Positions 12,675-23,614 of a stretch of DNA of 28,703 nucleotides are shown piece by piece (position 1 is the first letter of the stretch; each line of letters starts with the position of its first letter). Both the position numbers and the translations under genes were made by a program. The stretch comes from JBFGCA01 sp041567315 (GTDB lineage Bacteria > Acidobacteriota > Thermoanaerobaculia > Multivoradales > JAHEKO01). The stretch spans positions 1-28,703 of the forward strand of contig JBFGCA010000059.1 of assembly GCA_041567315.1 (NCBI GenBank). Reading direction: 5' to 3'. The notes under the pieces are model-generated. The model did not search any database, was not told the origin of the DNA, and saw only the letters and a program-made list of their open reading frames with translations.

Positions 12675-14906
12675 CTAGCCGCGGGTCGCGGAGGCTTGCG
12701 AGGTCGGCTGCGGCTGGTCGAAGAACTGGCGCAGCCGCACCGCCAGCGCCTCGGTGGTGAACGGCTTCTGCAGGAAGGCCGACTCGGGGGGCTCCAGGGC
12801 GTCGTCGGCGACGTGACCGGTCTCGGCGTAGCCCGACATCAGCAGCACCTTGAGATCGCCGCGCTCGCGCAGCAGCCGCCGCGCCAGCTCCAGACCGTTC
12901 ATCCGCGGCATCACCACGTCGGACAGCAGAAGGTCGATTGCCCCCTCGTGCTGGCGGGCGGTCTCCAGACCGGCCACGCCGTCGGCGGCGGTCAGCACCC
13001 GGTAGCCCTGGGTACGCAGAAAGCGCGCCAGCGCCTGGCGCACCGCCTGCTCGTCCTCGACCAGGAGGATGGTCTCGGAGCCGGGGGCGGCGCGGGCCGG
13101 GACCGCCGGTGCCACCAGGGGCTGCGGCTTGCCCTCGACCCGCGGCAGGTAGATGCCGAAGGCGCTGCCCTGGCCGGCAGCGCTCTCCAGCTCGATGCGG
13201 CCGCCGCTCTGCTGGACGATGCCGTAGACGGTGGCCAGTCCGAGCCCCGAGCCGACCCCGCGCTTGGTGGTGAAGAAAGGCTCGAAGACCCGGTCGCGGA
13301 TCGCGTCCTCGATGCCCACGCCGGTGTCCTCGACCAGCAGCCAGACGTGGGCGCCGGGCGACAGCCCGACCGGCGCCTGGACGGCTCCGGGCTCGATCTC
13401 GACGTTGCGGGTCCGCAGGTTCAGGGTGCCGCCGTCCGGCATGGCGTCGCGCGCGTTGATCACCAGGTTGAGCAGCACCTGCTCGAGCTGGCCGGGGTCG
13501 GCCCGCACCGCCCCCAGCTCGGGCTCGAGGTCGGAGACCAGCTCGATGTGCTCGCCGATCAGCCGGCGCAGCAGCGCCTCCATGCCGAGCACGACGTCGT
13601 TGAGGCTCAGCACCTTGGGCTGCAACATCTGGCGCCGGCTCACCGCCAGCAGCTGCCGGGTGAGGTCGCCGCCGCGCTGGGCCGCGGCCTTGATCTCCAG
13701 ACAGTGACCGTGAGCGCCGTCGCCGGGCGGGGTGGTGAGCAGCGCCAGGTCGGCGTAGCCGATGATCGCGGTCAGCAGGTTGTTGAAGTCGTGGGCAACG
13801 CCGCCGGCGAGACGCCCCAGGGCCTCCATCTTCTGCGCCTGCTGGAGCTGCCGCTCCAGCTCGCGCTGGCCGGTGACGTCGCGCAGGATGCCCCGGAACG
13901 CGAAGATCTTGCCGTGGTCGTCGCGCACTGCGGTGGCGGTTGCCAGCACCGTCAGCCGGTCGCCGTTCTTGCGCTTGACCTCGAGCTCGAGGTCCTTGAT
14001 GAAGCCGTCGCGGCTGAGCCGGTCGACCACGTGCTGGCGGTCCTCGGGGCGCAGATAGAGGTGCCGGGCGACGTCGAGGCGCAGCATCTCGGCCTTCGAG
14101 TCGTAGCCGAACAGCTCGACGCCGGCCGGATTGATGTCGACCAGCTGGCCCTCGGGGGTGCTGATGTAGATGGTGTCCTTGGAGCCCTCGAAGACCGCCC
14201 GGTATTTCTCTTCGGAGCGGCGGATGGTCTGTTCCGCCCGCCGCCGCTCGGTGACGTCGATGACCGTCCCGACGTACCCTGAGATGGCTCCCTCCTCGTC
14301 GTGGAGCGCTACCGCGTTGACCACCATCCACACCGAGCGGCCGTCGGGTCGCAGGGTGCGGAACTCGCCTTCGCGCAGCGGCACCGGGTCGCCGGACCCG
14401 AGCCGCCAATCGCCTACCGCCCGGACGCGGTCGGCGGGCTGCAGGCCGCGGATCCAGTCCTGCCCCCGCACCTGGCCGGCGGCGAGGCCGGTGATCTCGG
14501 ACCATTTGCGGTTGACGTAGAGGATGCGGCCGTCGGCGTCGGTGTGGAAGATGCCGGTGGGCGAATGGTCGGCGAGGGTCTGGTAGCGCTGCTCGCTGGC
14601 CCGCAGCGCGGTCTCGGCGGCCCGCCGCTCGGCCACCTCGCGGGCCAGCGAGGTGTTGCTCCGCTCCAGCTCGCGGGTGCGGCGGGCGACCCGCTTCTCG
14701 AGCTGGGCGGTGTCGCGGCGCAGCTCGGCGTTGGCCTCCAGCAGCTCCTGCGAGGTGAGGTCAAGCGAGCGCTCGAGCAGCCGGCGGTCGGTGTCGGCCT
14801 GCTCGTAGGCCTCGTTGACCGCGGTGACGAAGCGGGTCAGCTCGGCGGGCACGCCGGCCGCCGAGCCGAAGTGCTTCTTGAGCTGCCGCTCGAGGAGCTT
14901 GTGCAC
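12675..14906 (-). CDS. PAS-containing hybrid histidine kinase with C-terminal receiver
   Basis: A 743-residue cytosolic hybrid sensor kinase with no membrane segment. In order it has an N-terminal helical region and coiled coil (about 45-105), PAS 1 (about 105-220, YQTLADHSPTGIFHTDADGRILYVN), PAS 2 (about 228-345, YRAVFEGSKDTIYISTPEGQLVDIN), a HisKA segment with phosphoacceptor H372 in GGVAHDFNNLL, a HATPase domain with DTGVGI and GSGLGLATVYGIV, and a receiver domain with phosphoacceptor D663 in LLLSDVVMPRMNG. The GTG start at 14904-14906 lies 4 bp after the FIST gene stop, so the two are translationally coupled. FIST probably supplies the ligand signal. No separate output regulator is adjacent. 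Confidence 0.95.
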   Translation of the reverse strand: MHKLLERQLKKHFGSAAGVPAELTRFVTAVNEAYEQADTDRRLLERSLDLTSQELLEANAELRRDTAQLEKRVARRTRELERSNTSLAREVAERRAAETALRASEQRYQTLADHSPTGIFHTDADGRILYVNRKWSEITGLAAGQVRGQDWIRGLQPADRVRAVGDWRLGSGDPVPLREGEFRTLRPDGRSVWMVVNAVALHDEEGAISGYVGTVIDVTERRRAEQTIRRSEEKYRAVFEGSKDTIYISTPEGQLVDINPAGVELFGYDSKAEMLRLDVARHLYLRPEDRQHVVDRLSRDGFIKDLELEVKRKNGDRLTVLATATAVRDDHGKIFAFRGILRDVTGQRELERQLQQAQKMEALGRLAGGVAHDFNNLLTAIIGYADLALLTTPPGDGAHGHCLEIKAAAQRGGDLTRQLLAVSRRQMLQPKVLSLNDVVLGMEALLRRLIGEHIELVSDLEPELGAVRADPGQLEQVLLNLVINARDAMPDGGTLNLRTRNVEIEPGAVQAPVGLSPGAHVWLLVEDTGVGIEDAIRDRVFEPFFTTKRGVGSGLGLATVYGIVQQSGGRIELESAAGQGSAFGIYLPRVEGKPQPLVAPAVPARAAPGSETILLVEDEQAVRQALARFLRTQGYRVLTAADGVAGLETARQHEGAIDLLLSDVVMPRMNGLELARRLLRERGDLKVLLMSGYAETGHVADDALEPPESAFLQKPFTTEALAVRLRQFFDQPQPTSQASATRG

Positions 14907-14910
14907 CGGC

Positions 14911-16047
14911 TCAGCTCTCGCTCAGCGTGGTGATGGTCATCGTCTGGTTGTGCAGCTCGCAGCGCGCCGAGGGGGTGAAGGGCGAGATCTCGCCATAGGA
15001 GTAGAAGCCGGCCAGCACGGTCTCGTCGCCGAGGATCTCGCGGACGCTCTCCACCTCCTCTTCGATCCGCTGCTTGAGGACCATCTTGCGCCCCACGCAG
15101 CTGATCAGCAGCGCGAGGTCCGGCGGGGTCGAGCCGATCACCTCGTAGCTGCGCTTGGCGGCGCCGGTGGCGCCGTCGATCAGCCGCTCGAAGTTGGCCT
15201 TCATGAGCCGCGCGTAGTGCCCCTCGGGAAGGTCGCCGGCGAAGGTCATGCTGCCCTCGCGCTCGTCGATCGACAGCACGGTGCGGACCACCCCGGCGCC
15301 GCCGTCGGGGGGCCGCAGACTGAGCGGGAAGAGCAGCGCGGTCGCGGGCAGTCCGCGCGCGTAGTCGCCGAGGTAGCGCTTGTAGAGGGTCAGCGCCGAG
15401 CGGCCGTCGACCTCGTAGAGCACGTTGCCCGCCGAGCGGGTGATCAGCCGCTCGGGGCCGAACGGGTCCCAACCGCCCAGCGATCCGTAGCCGACCCTGA
15501 GCCGCGGCCCGTAGAAGCCCACCGCCGTCACCGTCCGCGTCCGCGGTTGCCGATCTACGAGTACCGTCGTCTCCTCGAAGCGATCGCCGTCGCCGGCCAG
15601 GCCGCCGGTGACCTGGACGCCGGCCGGGAGCTCGCCGACCAGCCCGCGCACCAGGGCGCTGCCGTTGACCCTGAGACCTTCGGAGAGGACCAGCACGTGG
15701 ACCAGCCCGTCGCCGCCCAGCGCGCGGGCCAGCTCGCCGCCCACCCGCCCGCTGTCGGCGGCGTCCTCGAGCTCGCGGTCGACGCGGCGGATGGTGGTGT
15801 AGTCGAACCGTACCGCCGTCGCCACGATCGTGCAGTCGGTGACGTCGGTGGCGCAGATCTCGCCCGAGGTCGAGCAGCCGACCAGCTCGGCGGCCGGATA
15901 GGCGGTGGTCAGCTCCTGCAGCAACCCGGTCTCGCGCAGCAGCCGGCGCTCGCCGAAGACCAGCAGCAGCTGGGCGTCCGAGAGCTGGCCGGGGGGACCG
16001 GGACTCCAGCCCGCGTCGGGCCACCAGCGGTTTTGCTCGACCCTCAT
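14911..16047 (-). CDS. FIST domain sensor protein
   Basis: A 378-residue protein with FIST_N and FIST_C domains, predicted to bind small ligands such as amino acids and to act with signal-transduction proteins. Landmarks are LVGCSTSGEI and VTGGLAGDGDRF in the N-terminal part, and LYEVDGRSALTLYKRYLG, SCVGRKMVLKQR and GFYSYGEISPF in the C-terminal part. The ATG at 16045-16047 is chosen over upstream starts at 16170 and 16152, because those would cross the shared promoter palindrome and add an unconserved segment. It is immediately upstream of, and coupled to, the PAS hybrid kinase, a known genomic pairing for FIST proteins. It is divergent from hutH, so histidine or a related amino acid is a conceivable ligand. 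Confidence 0.93.
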   Translation of the reverse strand: MRVEQNRWWPDAGWSPGPPGQLSDAQLLLVFGERRLLRETGLLQELTTAYPAAELVGCSTSGEICATDVTDCTIVATAVRFDYTTIRRVDRELEDAADSGRVGGELARALGGDGLVHVLVLSEGLRVNGSALVRGLVGELPAGVQVTGGLAGDGDRFEETTVLVDRQPRTRTVTAVGFYGPRLRVGYGSLGGWDPFGPERLITRSAGNVLYEVDGRSALTLYKRYLGDYARGLPATALLFPLSLRPPDGGAGVVRTVLSIDEREGSMTFAGDLPEGHYARLMKANFERLIDGATGAAKRSYEVIGSTPPDLALLISCVGRKMVLKQRIEEEVESVREILGDETVLAGFYSYGEISPFTPSARCELHNQTMTITTLSES

Positions 16048-16093
16048 CGCCTGGGTCCCGGCGTCGAATTCATGGAGCGACCGGCGATGGCCG

Positions 16094-16113
16094 CAGTATA
16101 GCGCCCTATACTG
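16094..16113. promoter_or_regulatory. Palindrome with back-to-back -10 boxes between FIST and hutH
   Basis: CAGTATAG and CTATACTG form a perfect 20-bp palindrome with a CGCC centre. Each arm contains TATACT, a good -10, facing hutH on the plus strand (leader about 32 nt) and the FIST gene on the minus strand (leader about 41 nt). It may be a shared divergent promoter, an operator, or both. It does not match the HutC consensus I know. Confidence 0.55.
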
Positions 16114-16150
16114 GAGCTCCGCGGGAGCGCCGGGCGCCCGCCGACCCTCC

Positions 16151-17668
16151 ATGCTGGAACTCGACGGCACCGGTCTGACGCTCGAAAGCTTCCGCCAGGT
16201 GGCGCTCGAGGGCCGTCAGTGCCGCCTGGCCGCCGCCGCCCGCGCGGACGTCGAACGCTCGCGCCGGCTGGTCGAGGAGCTGGCCGGCCGCGGCGACGCG
16301 CCGGCCATCTACGGCGTCAACACCGGCTTCGGAGACCTGGCGCGGGTGCGGATCCCGGGCGACAAGCTGCGCCTGCTCCAGGAGCGCCTGCTGTTGAGCC
16401 ACGCCGCCGGGGTGGGGGAGCCGCTGCCGGCCCCGGCGGTCCGCGGCATGCTCCTGTTGCGCGCCAACACCCTGGCCCGCGGCTATTCGGGCGTGCGCGT
16501 GGTGCTGATCGAGCGGCTGCTCGAGCTGCTGGAACGCGATCTGCTGCCGGTGGTCCCCAGCCGTGGCTCGGTGGGCGCCAGCGGTGATCTCGCGCCGCTC
16601 GCCCATCTGGCGCTGCCGCTCATCGGGCGCGGCCGGCTGCGCCGCGAAGGCCGCGAGGCACCGGCCGCCGAGGTGCTGGCCGCGGCCGGCCTCGAGCCGC
16701 TGCGGCTCGAGCCCAAGGAGGGGCTGGCGTTGATCAACGGCACCCAGGGGATGACCGCGCTGTTGGCCCTGGCGGCGATCGATGCCGGCCGGCTGGTGCG
16801 GATCGCCGACCTGGTCGGTGCGCTGTCGGCCGACGCCCTGCGCAGCGCCGACACCGCCTTCGACCCCGATCTGCACGAGCTCCGCCCGCACCCCGGGCAG
16901 CGGGTCAGCGCTGCCAACCTCCGGCGGCTGATGCGCGGCTCGGCGATCCGCGAATCGCACCGCCACGGCGACAGCCGGGTGCAGGACCCCTACTCGGTGC
17001 GTTGCATGCCGCAGGTCCACGGCGCCGCCCGCGACCTGCTGGCCGACGTCGAGGCCAAGCTCGCAATCGAGATGAACGCGGTGACCGACAACCCGGTGGT
17101 GTTCGCCGAGCGGGGCGAGATCCTGCCCGGCGGCAACTTCCACGGCGAGCCGATGGCGCTGTCGGCCGACGTCCTGGGGATGGCCGTGGCCGAGCTGGGG
17201 GCGATCAGCGAGCGCCGCATCGACAAGCTGACCGACCCGGTCTTCTCGGGCCTGCCGGCCTTCCTGGTGGCCGAGCCCGGGCTCAACTCGGGGTTCATGA
17301 TGGCCCAGGTCACCGCCGCCGCGCTGGCCAGCGAGAACAAGGGTCTGGCCTGGCCGGCCAGCGTCGACTCGATCCCCACGTCGGCCGAGAAGGAGGACCA
17401 CGTGTCGATGGGGATGGGGGCGGCCCTCAAGCTGGGGCGGCTGGTCGACAACCTCTACCGGATCCTGGCCATCGAGCTGCTGGCGGCGGCGCAGGGGATC
17501 GACCTGCTGCGCCCGCTCAAGAGCGCGCCGCCGCTCGAGGAACTGCACACCGCCCTGCGGCGGCGGGTGCCGGTCTGGGACGAGGACCGCGAGATGGCCC
17601 CGGACCTGGCGGCCGCCGAGGCCTTCCTGCGCACCGAGGCGGCGCCCTTCCTGGCCGGTCTCGAGTAG
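16151..17668 (+). CDS. hutH: Histidine ammonia-lyase
   Basis: Converts L-histidine to urocanate and ammonia, the first step of histidine degradation. The 505-residue length is typical. The residues that cyclise to the MIO electrophile are A143-S144-G145 in GSVGASGDLAPLAHL. The catalytic tyrosine is Y54 in IYGVNTGFGDL, and QDPYSVRCMPQVHGA, NAVTDNPVVF and the GGNFHGEPMA block are all present. The ATG at 16151 starts MLELDGTGLTLESF; an upstream frame through 15905 belongs to the opposite-strand gene. Transcription likely comes from the palindromic promoter at 16094-16113. hutU follows after 32 bp. hutI and hutG are not in this window. Confidence 0.97.
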   Translation: MLELDGTGLTLESFRQVALEGRQCRLAAAARADVERSRRLVEELAGRGDAPAIYGVNTGFGDLARVRIPGDKLRLLQERLLLSHAAGVGEPLPAPAVRGMLLLRANTLARGYSGVRVVLIERLLELLERDLLPVVPSRGSVGASGDLAPLAHLALPLIGRGRLRREGREAPAAEVLAAAGLEPLRLEPKEGLALINGTQGMTALLALAAIDAGRLVRIADLVGALSADALRSADTAFDPDLHELRPHPGQRVSAANLRRLMRGSAIRESHRHGDSRVQDPYSVRCMPQVHGAARDLLADVEAKLAIEMNAVTDNPVVFAERGEILPGGNFHGEPMALSADVLGMAVAELGAISERRIDKLTDPVFSGLPAFLVAEPGLNSGFMMAQVTAAALASENKGLAWPASVDSIPTSAEKEDHVSMGMGAALKLGRLVDNLYRILAIELLAAAQGIDLLRPLKSAPPLEELHTALRRRVPVWDEDREMAPDLAAAEAFLRTEAAPFLAGLE

Positions 17669-17700
17669 GGCGGAGCGGCCCGCGGTACTAAGATCGGGCC

Positions 17701-19358
<1,658 letters not shown>

Positions 19359-19362
<4 letters not shown>

Positions 19363-22300
19363 GCGACACCCCGCCCCTTCGCCCGCGCCGCGAGCGACCG
19401 CCCCGCCCCTGGCTCGAAGCGGCCCTGCTGGCCGTGGCGGCAGCGACGCCGCTGCTGCCCGGCTGGTGGGCGCCGCCGGTCCTGGCGGGGGTGCTGGCAG
19501 CGACCGCCGGGCTGGCGGCGCGGCGACCGGGCGGCCGCCGGGAGCGCTGGCTCCGGCGCCTGTTGGGCGCCGCCGCCTGCGTCGCCCTGGCGCTGGCGGC
19601 CCTGGCACCACCGCCGGCTCCGCTGGCCGAGCGCTGGGCGCGGTGGCGGTACGCCGCGCTGTGGTCCGAGCTGGACCGCGCGGCCGAGAGCGCTGCCGCC
19701 GCGCTGACCGAGGCGCTCGGCGGCGGCCGGGCGGGCGACCGCCGGGCGTTCGAGGGCCTCACCGCGCTGACCCGCGGGCGCAGCGAGCGTTTGAGCTACC
19801 TGCTGCTCGATCCCGGGGCCGAGGTCGTAGCGTGGGCGGGGCAGGGTGTGCTGCACGACCCGCCGGCGGACGGCCTGCCCGCCAGCGGTCGCGCCTTCCG
19901 GGCCAGCTTCAGCGCCGCCACCCTGATGGCGGTGCGGCCGCTGGGGGACGGCCCGCGCCCGTGGCGCGTGGTGGCGGCGCGCAGTCTGTCGACCGACCGC
20001 CTGCCCTTCGCCGCCTTCGCGCCGCGCCGGCACTGGGCGCTTTGGAGCGAGCCGCGGGAGGCGCCGGAGGGGCTGACCGCCGTCGAGCTGGCGGGGGCCC
20101 CGACCCTGGTCTTCGAGAGCGTGGGGGCGGGTGGGCAGGCCGGCCGCGGGGCGCGGCGCACGGCCTGGGGGCTCCTGGGACTGGTGGCGGCGGCGCTGGT
20201 GATGGCTCCGGGGGCTCGCTGGGTGGACCAGCGGGGTCCCCGGCTGCTCGTGGCCGGTGTCGCCCTCGGGGCACTGACGGCCGCCGCCGTGGTCCCGGCG
20301 ATGGCGCTGTCGGCGCTGCTGGCCGCGGCGGCGGTGGCGACCCTGGGAGCGAGCGGCGCTCCCGGAGCGGAGCGGGCGCCGGACGCCGCCGGCCCAGGCC
20401 GGGCCCGTCCGGCGGCCCGACCAGCCGGCGAGCCGCCCACCACGCCGCAGCGGTGGCGGCCCTCCTGGCCGCTGCTGCCGATGGTGAGTGGCGCCGCTGC
20501 GGTGCTGGTGCCGGCGGCGCTGGGGCTGGCGGCGCAGCGAGCCGCCGGTCCCGCCGAGCTGGGGGCCGGGCTGCTGGCCGAGCCCGGTGTCCTCGCCCTG
20601 AGGTTGAGCCTGTTCGCGCTGTGTTTCGGGCTGCTGGGGGCGATCGGCCGGCGGCTGGCGCCCGCCGAGCGGGCCTGGGAGGAGCGAACGGAGCGCGACC
20701 GGCCGGCGGCCGCCGGTGGGGCGTGGGTGGCGGCGCTGGTGGCTCTGCTGGCGGTGGCGGCGCTCCACGATCACCCGTTGGCGGCGGCGGCGCTGCTGAC
20801 GCTCGGCGGCGGGCTGGCCGGCCGTTGGGCGGCGCTCGGCTACCGGCCGGCCCGGCCGCTGGCCACCGGCGGGCTCGCCCTGCTGGCGCTCGCGGCCTCG
20901 GCAGCCGGCTGGGAGAGCGCCTACCGCGAGGCGCTTCGCCGGCAGCTCGAGGAGCGCGTGCTGCCGGCGCTGTCGCCGCCGGTGCTGGCCGAGCTCGAAA
21001 TCCTGGGCGACGAGGTCGAGGTCTTCCTGGCGGGCTCCGACCTGGCGGCCCTGACGCTCTTCGATCCCACCACGCTCGATCCGCAGGACCTGGCCTACGA
21101 GCTGTGGCACCACTCGCCGCTGGCCCGCCAGGGACTGCTCTCGGCGCTGGCGGTGGCGCCGGGGGACGCGCCGCTTTCGACCTTCTCGTTCGGGGTGCCG
21201 ATGGCCGAGACCGGCGCCCCCGACTGGTCGCCGGCGCGCTGGCGGGAGCCTCTCGCCGAGGTCTGGCGTGACGCCGTCGTCGACGGCGAGGCGGCCCTGG
21301 CGCTGGCCGGCGAGTCCTGGGGCCGGGCGCGGTTCTGGCTGCTGCCGAGGCCCGGCTTCCGGCTGGCGGGGGAGCCGCTCGAGCAGTTCGCCGCCGGACT
21401 GCTGCGCGGCGGGCCCGCTCCCGGCCGTCCACCCGAGCCGCTAGTGGCGCCGGCGCTCTACGCCCTCTACGGCGAAGACGGCATGGTGGTGACCGGCCCG
21501 TGGCGCGAGACCCCGCCGCTGTCGGCGGCGGTGCTGGCGACCGGGCGGGGCCGGGTGGCCACGCCGGCCGGCGAGGCCGAGGTCTTCGCCGCCACCGGCA
21601 GCGACGGGATCCGGGCGCTGTTCCTGCCCCGTCTGGCGCCCCTGGAGGCGCTCGAGCGGGTCGGAGTCCACGCCCTGAGCGTGCCGCTGGTGCTGGCGAT
21701 GGTGCTGCTCGCCGCCGCCCTGCCGTGGCTGCGGCGGCCGCTCCTCGAGCGCAGCCTCCGGAGATTCGTGCGCTCCTACCCCCGTCGGCTGGCGCTGGTC
21801 TATTCGCTGCTGCTGCTAATGCCGCTCCTGGTCCTCAATCTGGTGGTGCTCCGCGTCCTGGTCGAGCGGCTCGAGGGCCAGCAGCTGACCGCCGGCGAAG
21901 CGGCGCTGGACTCGGCCGAGCGGGTGCTGGGCGAGTACGTGCTGAGTCTCGAGCCGGGTTTCGGCATCGACGCCGCGCTCGACGACGAGCTGCTGTCCTG
22001 GCTCTCGGGGGTGGTGCATCACGAGGTCAACCTCTACTGGCGCGGCAGCGTCTACGCCTCGAGCAAGCCCGAGCTGTTCACCGCCGGGCTGCTGCCCAAG
22101 CGGATCCCCGGCGAGATCTACGCCGGATTGAGCTTCCGCGGGCATCAGCTCTCGTCGCGGGTCAACCGGGCGGCGGGCTCGGAGTACCTGGAACTCTACT
22201 CGCCGCTGCGGGTTCCGGGAGTGCCGCCCGAGCAGGCCCGTCTCTTCCTGTCGATCCCGCTGCTGGCGCAGCAGGAGGAGGTGGCGGCCGAGGTGGCGGC

Positions 22301-23564
22301 GCTGCGCCGCCGGGCGCTGCTCGGCAGCACCTTGCTGGTGCTGCTGCTGGCGGCGGTCGGCAGCCGCTTCGCGCGCAGCTTCACCCGGCCGCTGATGGAC
22401 ATCGTGCGCGGCACCCAGCGGATTGCCGCCGGCGAGACCTCGCTGGCCCTGGCCCCGGCCGACGCCGAGCTCGCCACCCTGGTCCAGGCCATCGACCGGA
22501 TGGCCGAGAGGATCGCCGAAGGCCGCCGCCAGCTGCTGCGCGAGAAGCGGGTGGTAGAGCGGGTGGTCGAGAACATCACCTCGGGGGTGGTCTCGCTGGA
22601 CCGCGAGCGCCGGGTGCTGATGCACAACCGGGTGGCGGCCGAGCTGCTCGGAGTCGCCGCCGGCGAGCCGCTGACCGCCGCCCTCGAGCGGGGCGGTCAT
22701 GAGCTCGAGCCGGTGGCGGAGTTCCTGGCCGCCGCCGACGGCCAGCCGGTGCAGACCACCGTGGCGCTCGCCGAGCCCGGCGGCGGCGAGCGCGAGTGGA
22801 CGCTGGTGTGGGTGCCGCTGCCGGGCCCCGGCGAGCCGTCGCGGCTGCTGGTGGTCGAGGACGTCACCCAGGTGCTGCGCGGCCAGCGGCTCGCCGCCTG
22901 GGCGGAGATGGCGCGGATCATCGCCCACGAGATCAAGAACCCCCTGACCCCCATCCGGCTGTCGGCCGAGCACATGCGCGAGGTCTATCGCGGCCGGCCC
23001 GAGCACTTCGACCGCGTCTTCGAGAGCTGCACCGAGAACATCCTGCGCCAGGTCGGCGAGCTGCAGCAGATCTCGAGCGAGTTCTCGACCTACAGCCGCA
23101 TCCCGCGCATGGAGACCGTCGAGGGCGACCTGGCGGTCGCCATCGGCGAGGTGGTGGCGGGGTACCGGACGGCGCCGCCCAAGGGCATCGCGATCGAGTT
23201 CTCGGCGCGGCCCGAGCGGGTGACGGCCGTCTTCGACCGCAAGCTGCTCGGCCGCGCGGTGCGCAACCTGATGGAGAACGCGCTGCGCGCCACCGCCGAG
23301 GGGGGGCGGGTCCGGGTAGGCGTCGAGGCGGTCGACGGCCGCGCCACCATCACCGTCGCCGACGACGGCCCGGGGGTCGCTCCCGAGCTGCTGGGGCGGA
23401 TCTTCGACCCCTACTTCTCGACCCACGACGCCGGCACCGGTCTTGGTCTGCCGATCGCCCGCCGCATCGCCGAGGAGCACGGCGGCTCGATCACCGCCCG
23501 CAACCGGCCGGGCGGCGGGCTGGAGGTGGTGATCACGCTGGCCGCCGCCGGTGCCGGCGCCTGA
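19359..23564 (+). CDS. Giant NtrY-like membrane sensor histidine kinase
   Basis: A 1401-residue protein, about twice the usual NtrY length. The N-terminal half carries clusters of hydrophobic segments (about residues 20-90, 270-330, 370-520) and a large extracytoplasmic part. Membrane segments near 770-790 and 815-840 flank the start of the kinase half; a second sensor loop (RVLGEYVLSLEPGFGID to about 970) and another membrane segment near 980 follow. Then come HAMP (FARSFTRPLMDIVRGTQRIA), PAS (about 1065-1165, VENITSGVVSLDRERRVLMHN), HisKA with H1190 in the NtrY-like IIAHEIKNPLTPIRLSAE, and HATPase with NLMENALRAT and GTGLGLPIARRI. The kinase core is NtrY type, but no NtrX-like regulator is adjacent. 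The GTG start overlaps the hutU stop as GTGA, indicating coupling to the hut operon. Confidence 0.92.
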
Positions 23565-23614
23565 ACGCGCCGCCCGGCGCCGCTGCGATACCATCCCGCC
23601 CCGATCAGCCCGCC

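Noticed and set aside
22796..23614. Extension of the S9 peptidase frame into the kinase gene
   Set aside because: It overlaps the conserved HisKA/HATPase region in another frame; the signal-like N terminus starts after the ATG at 23615.
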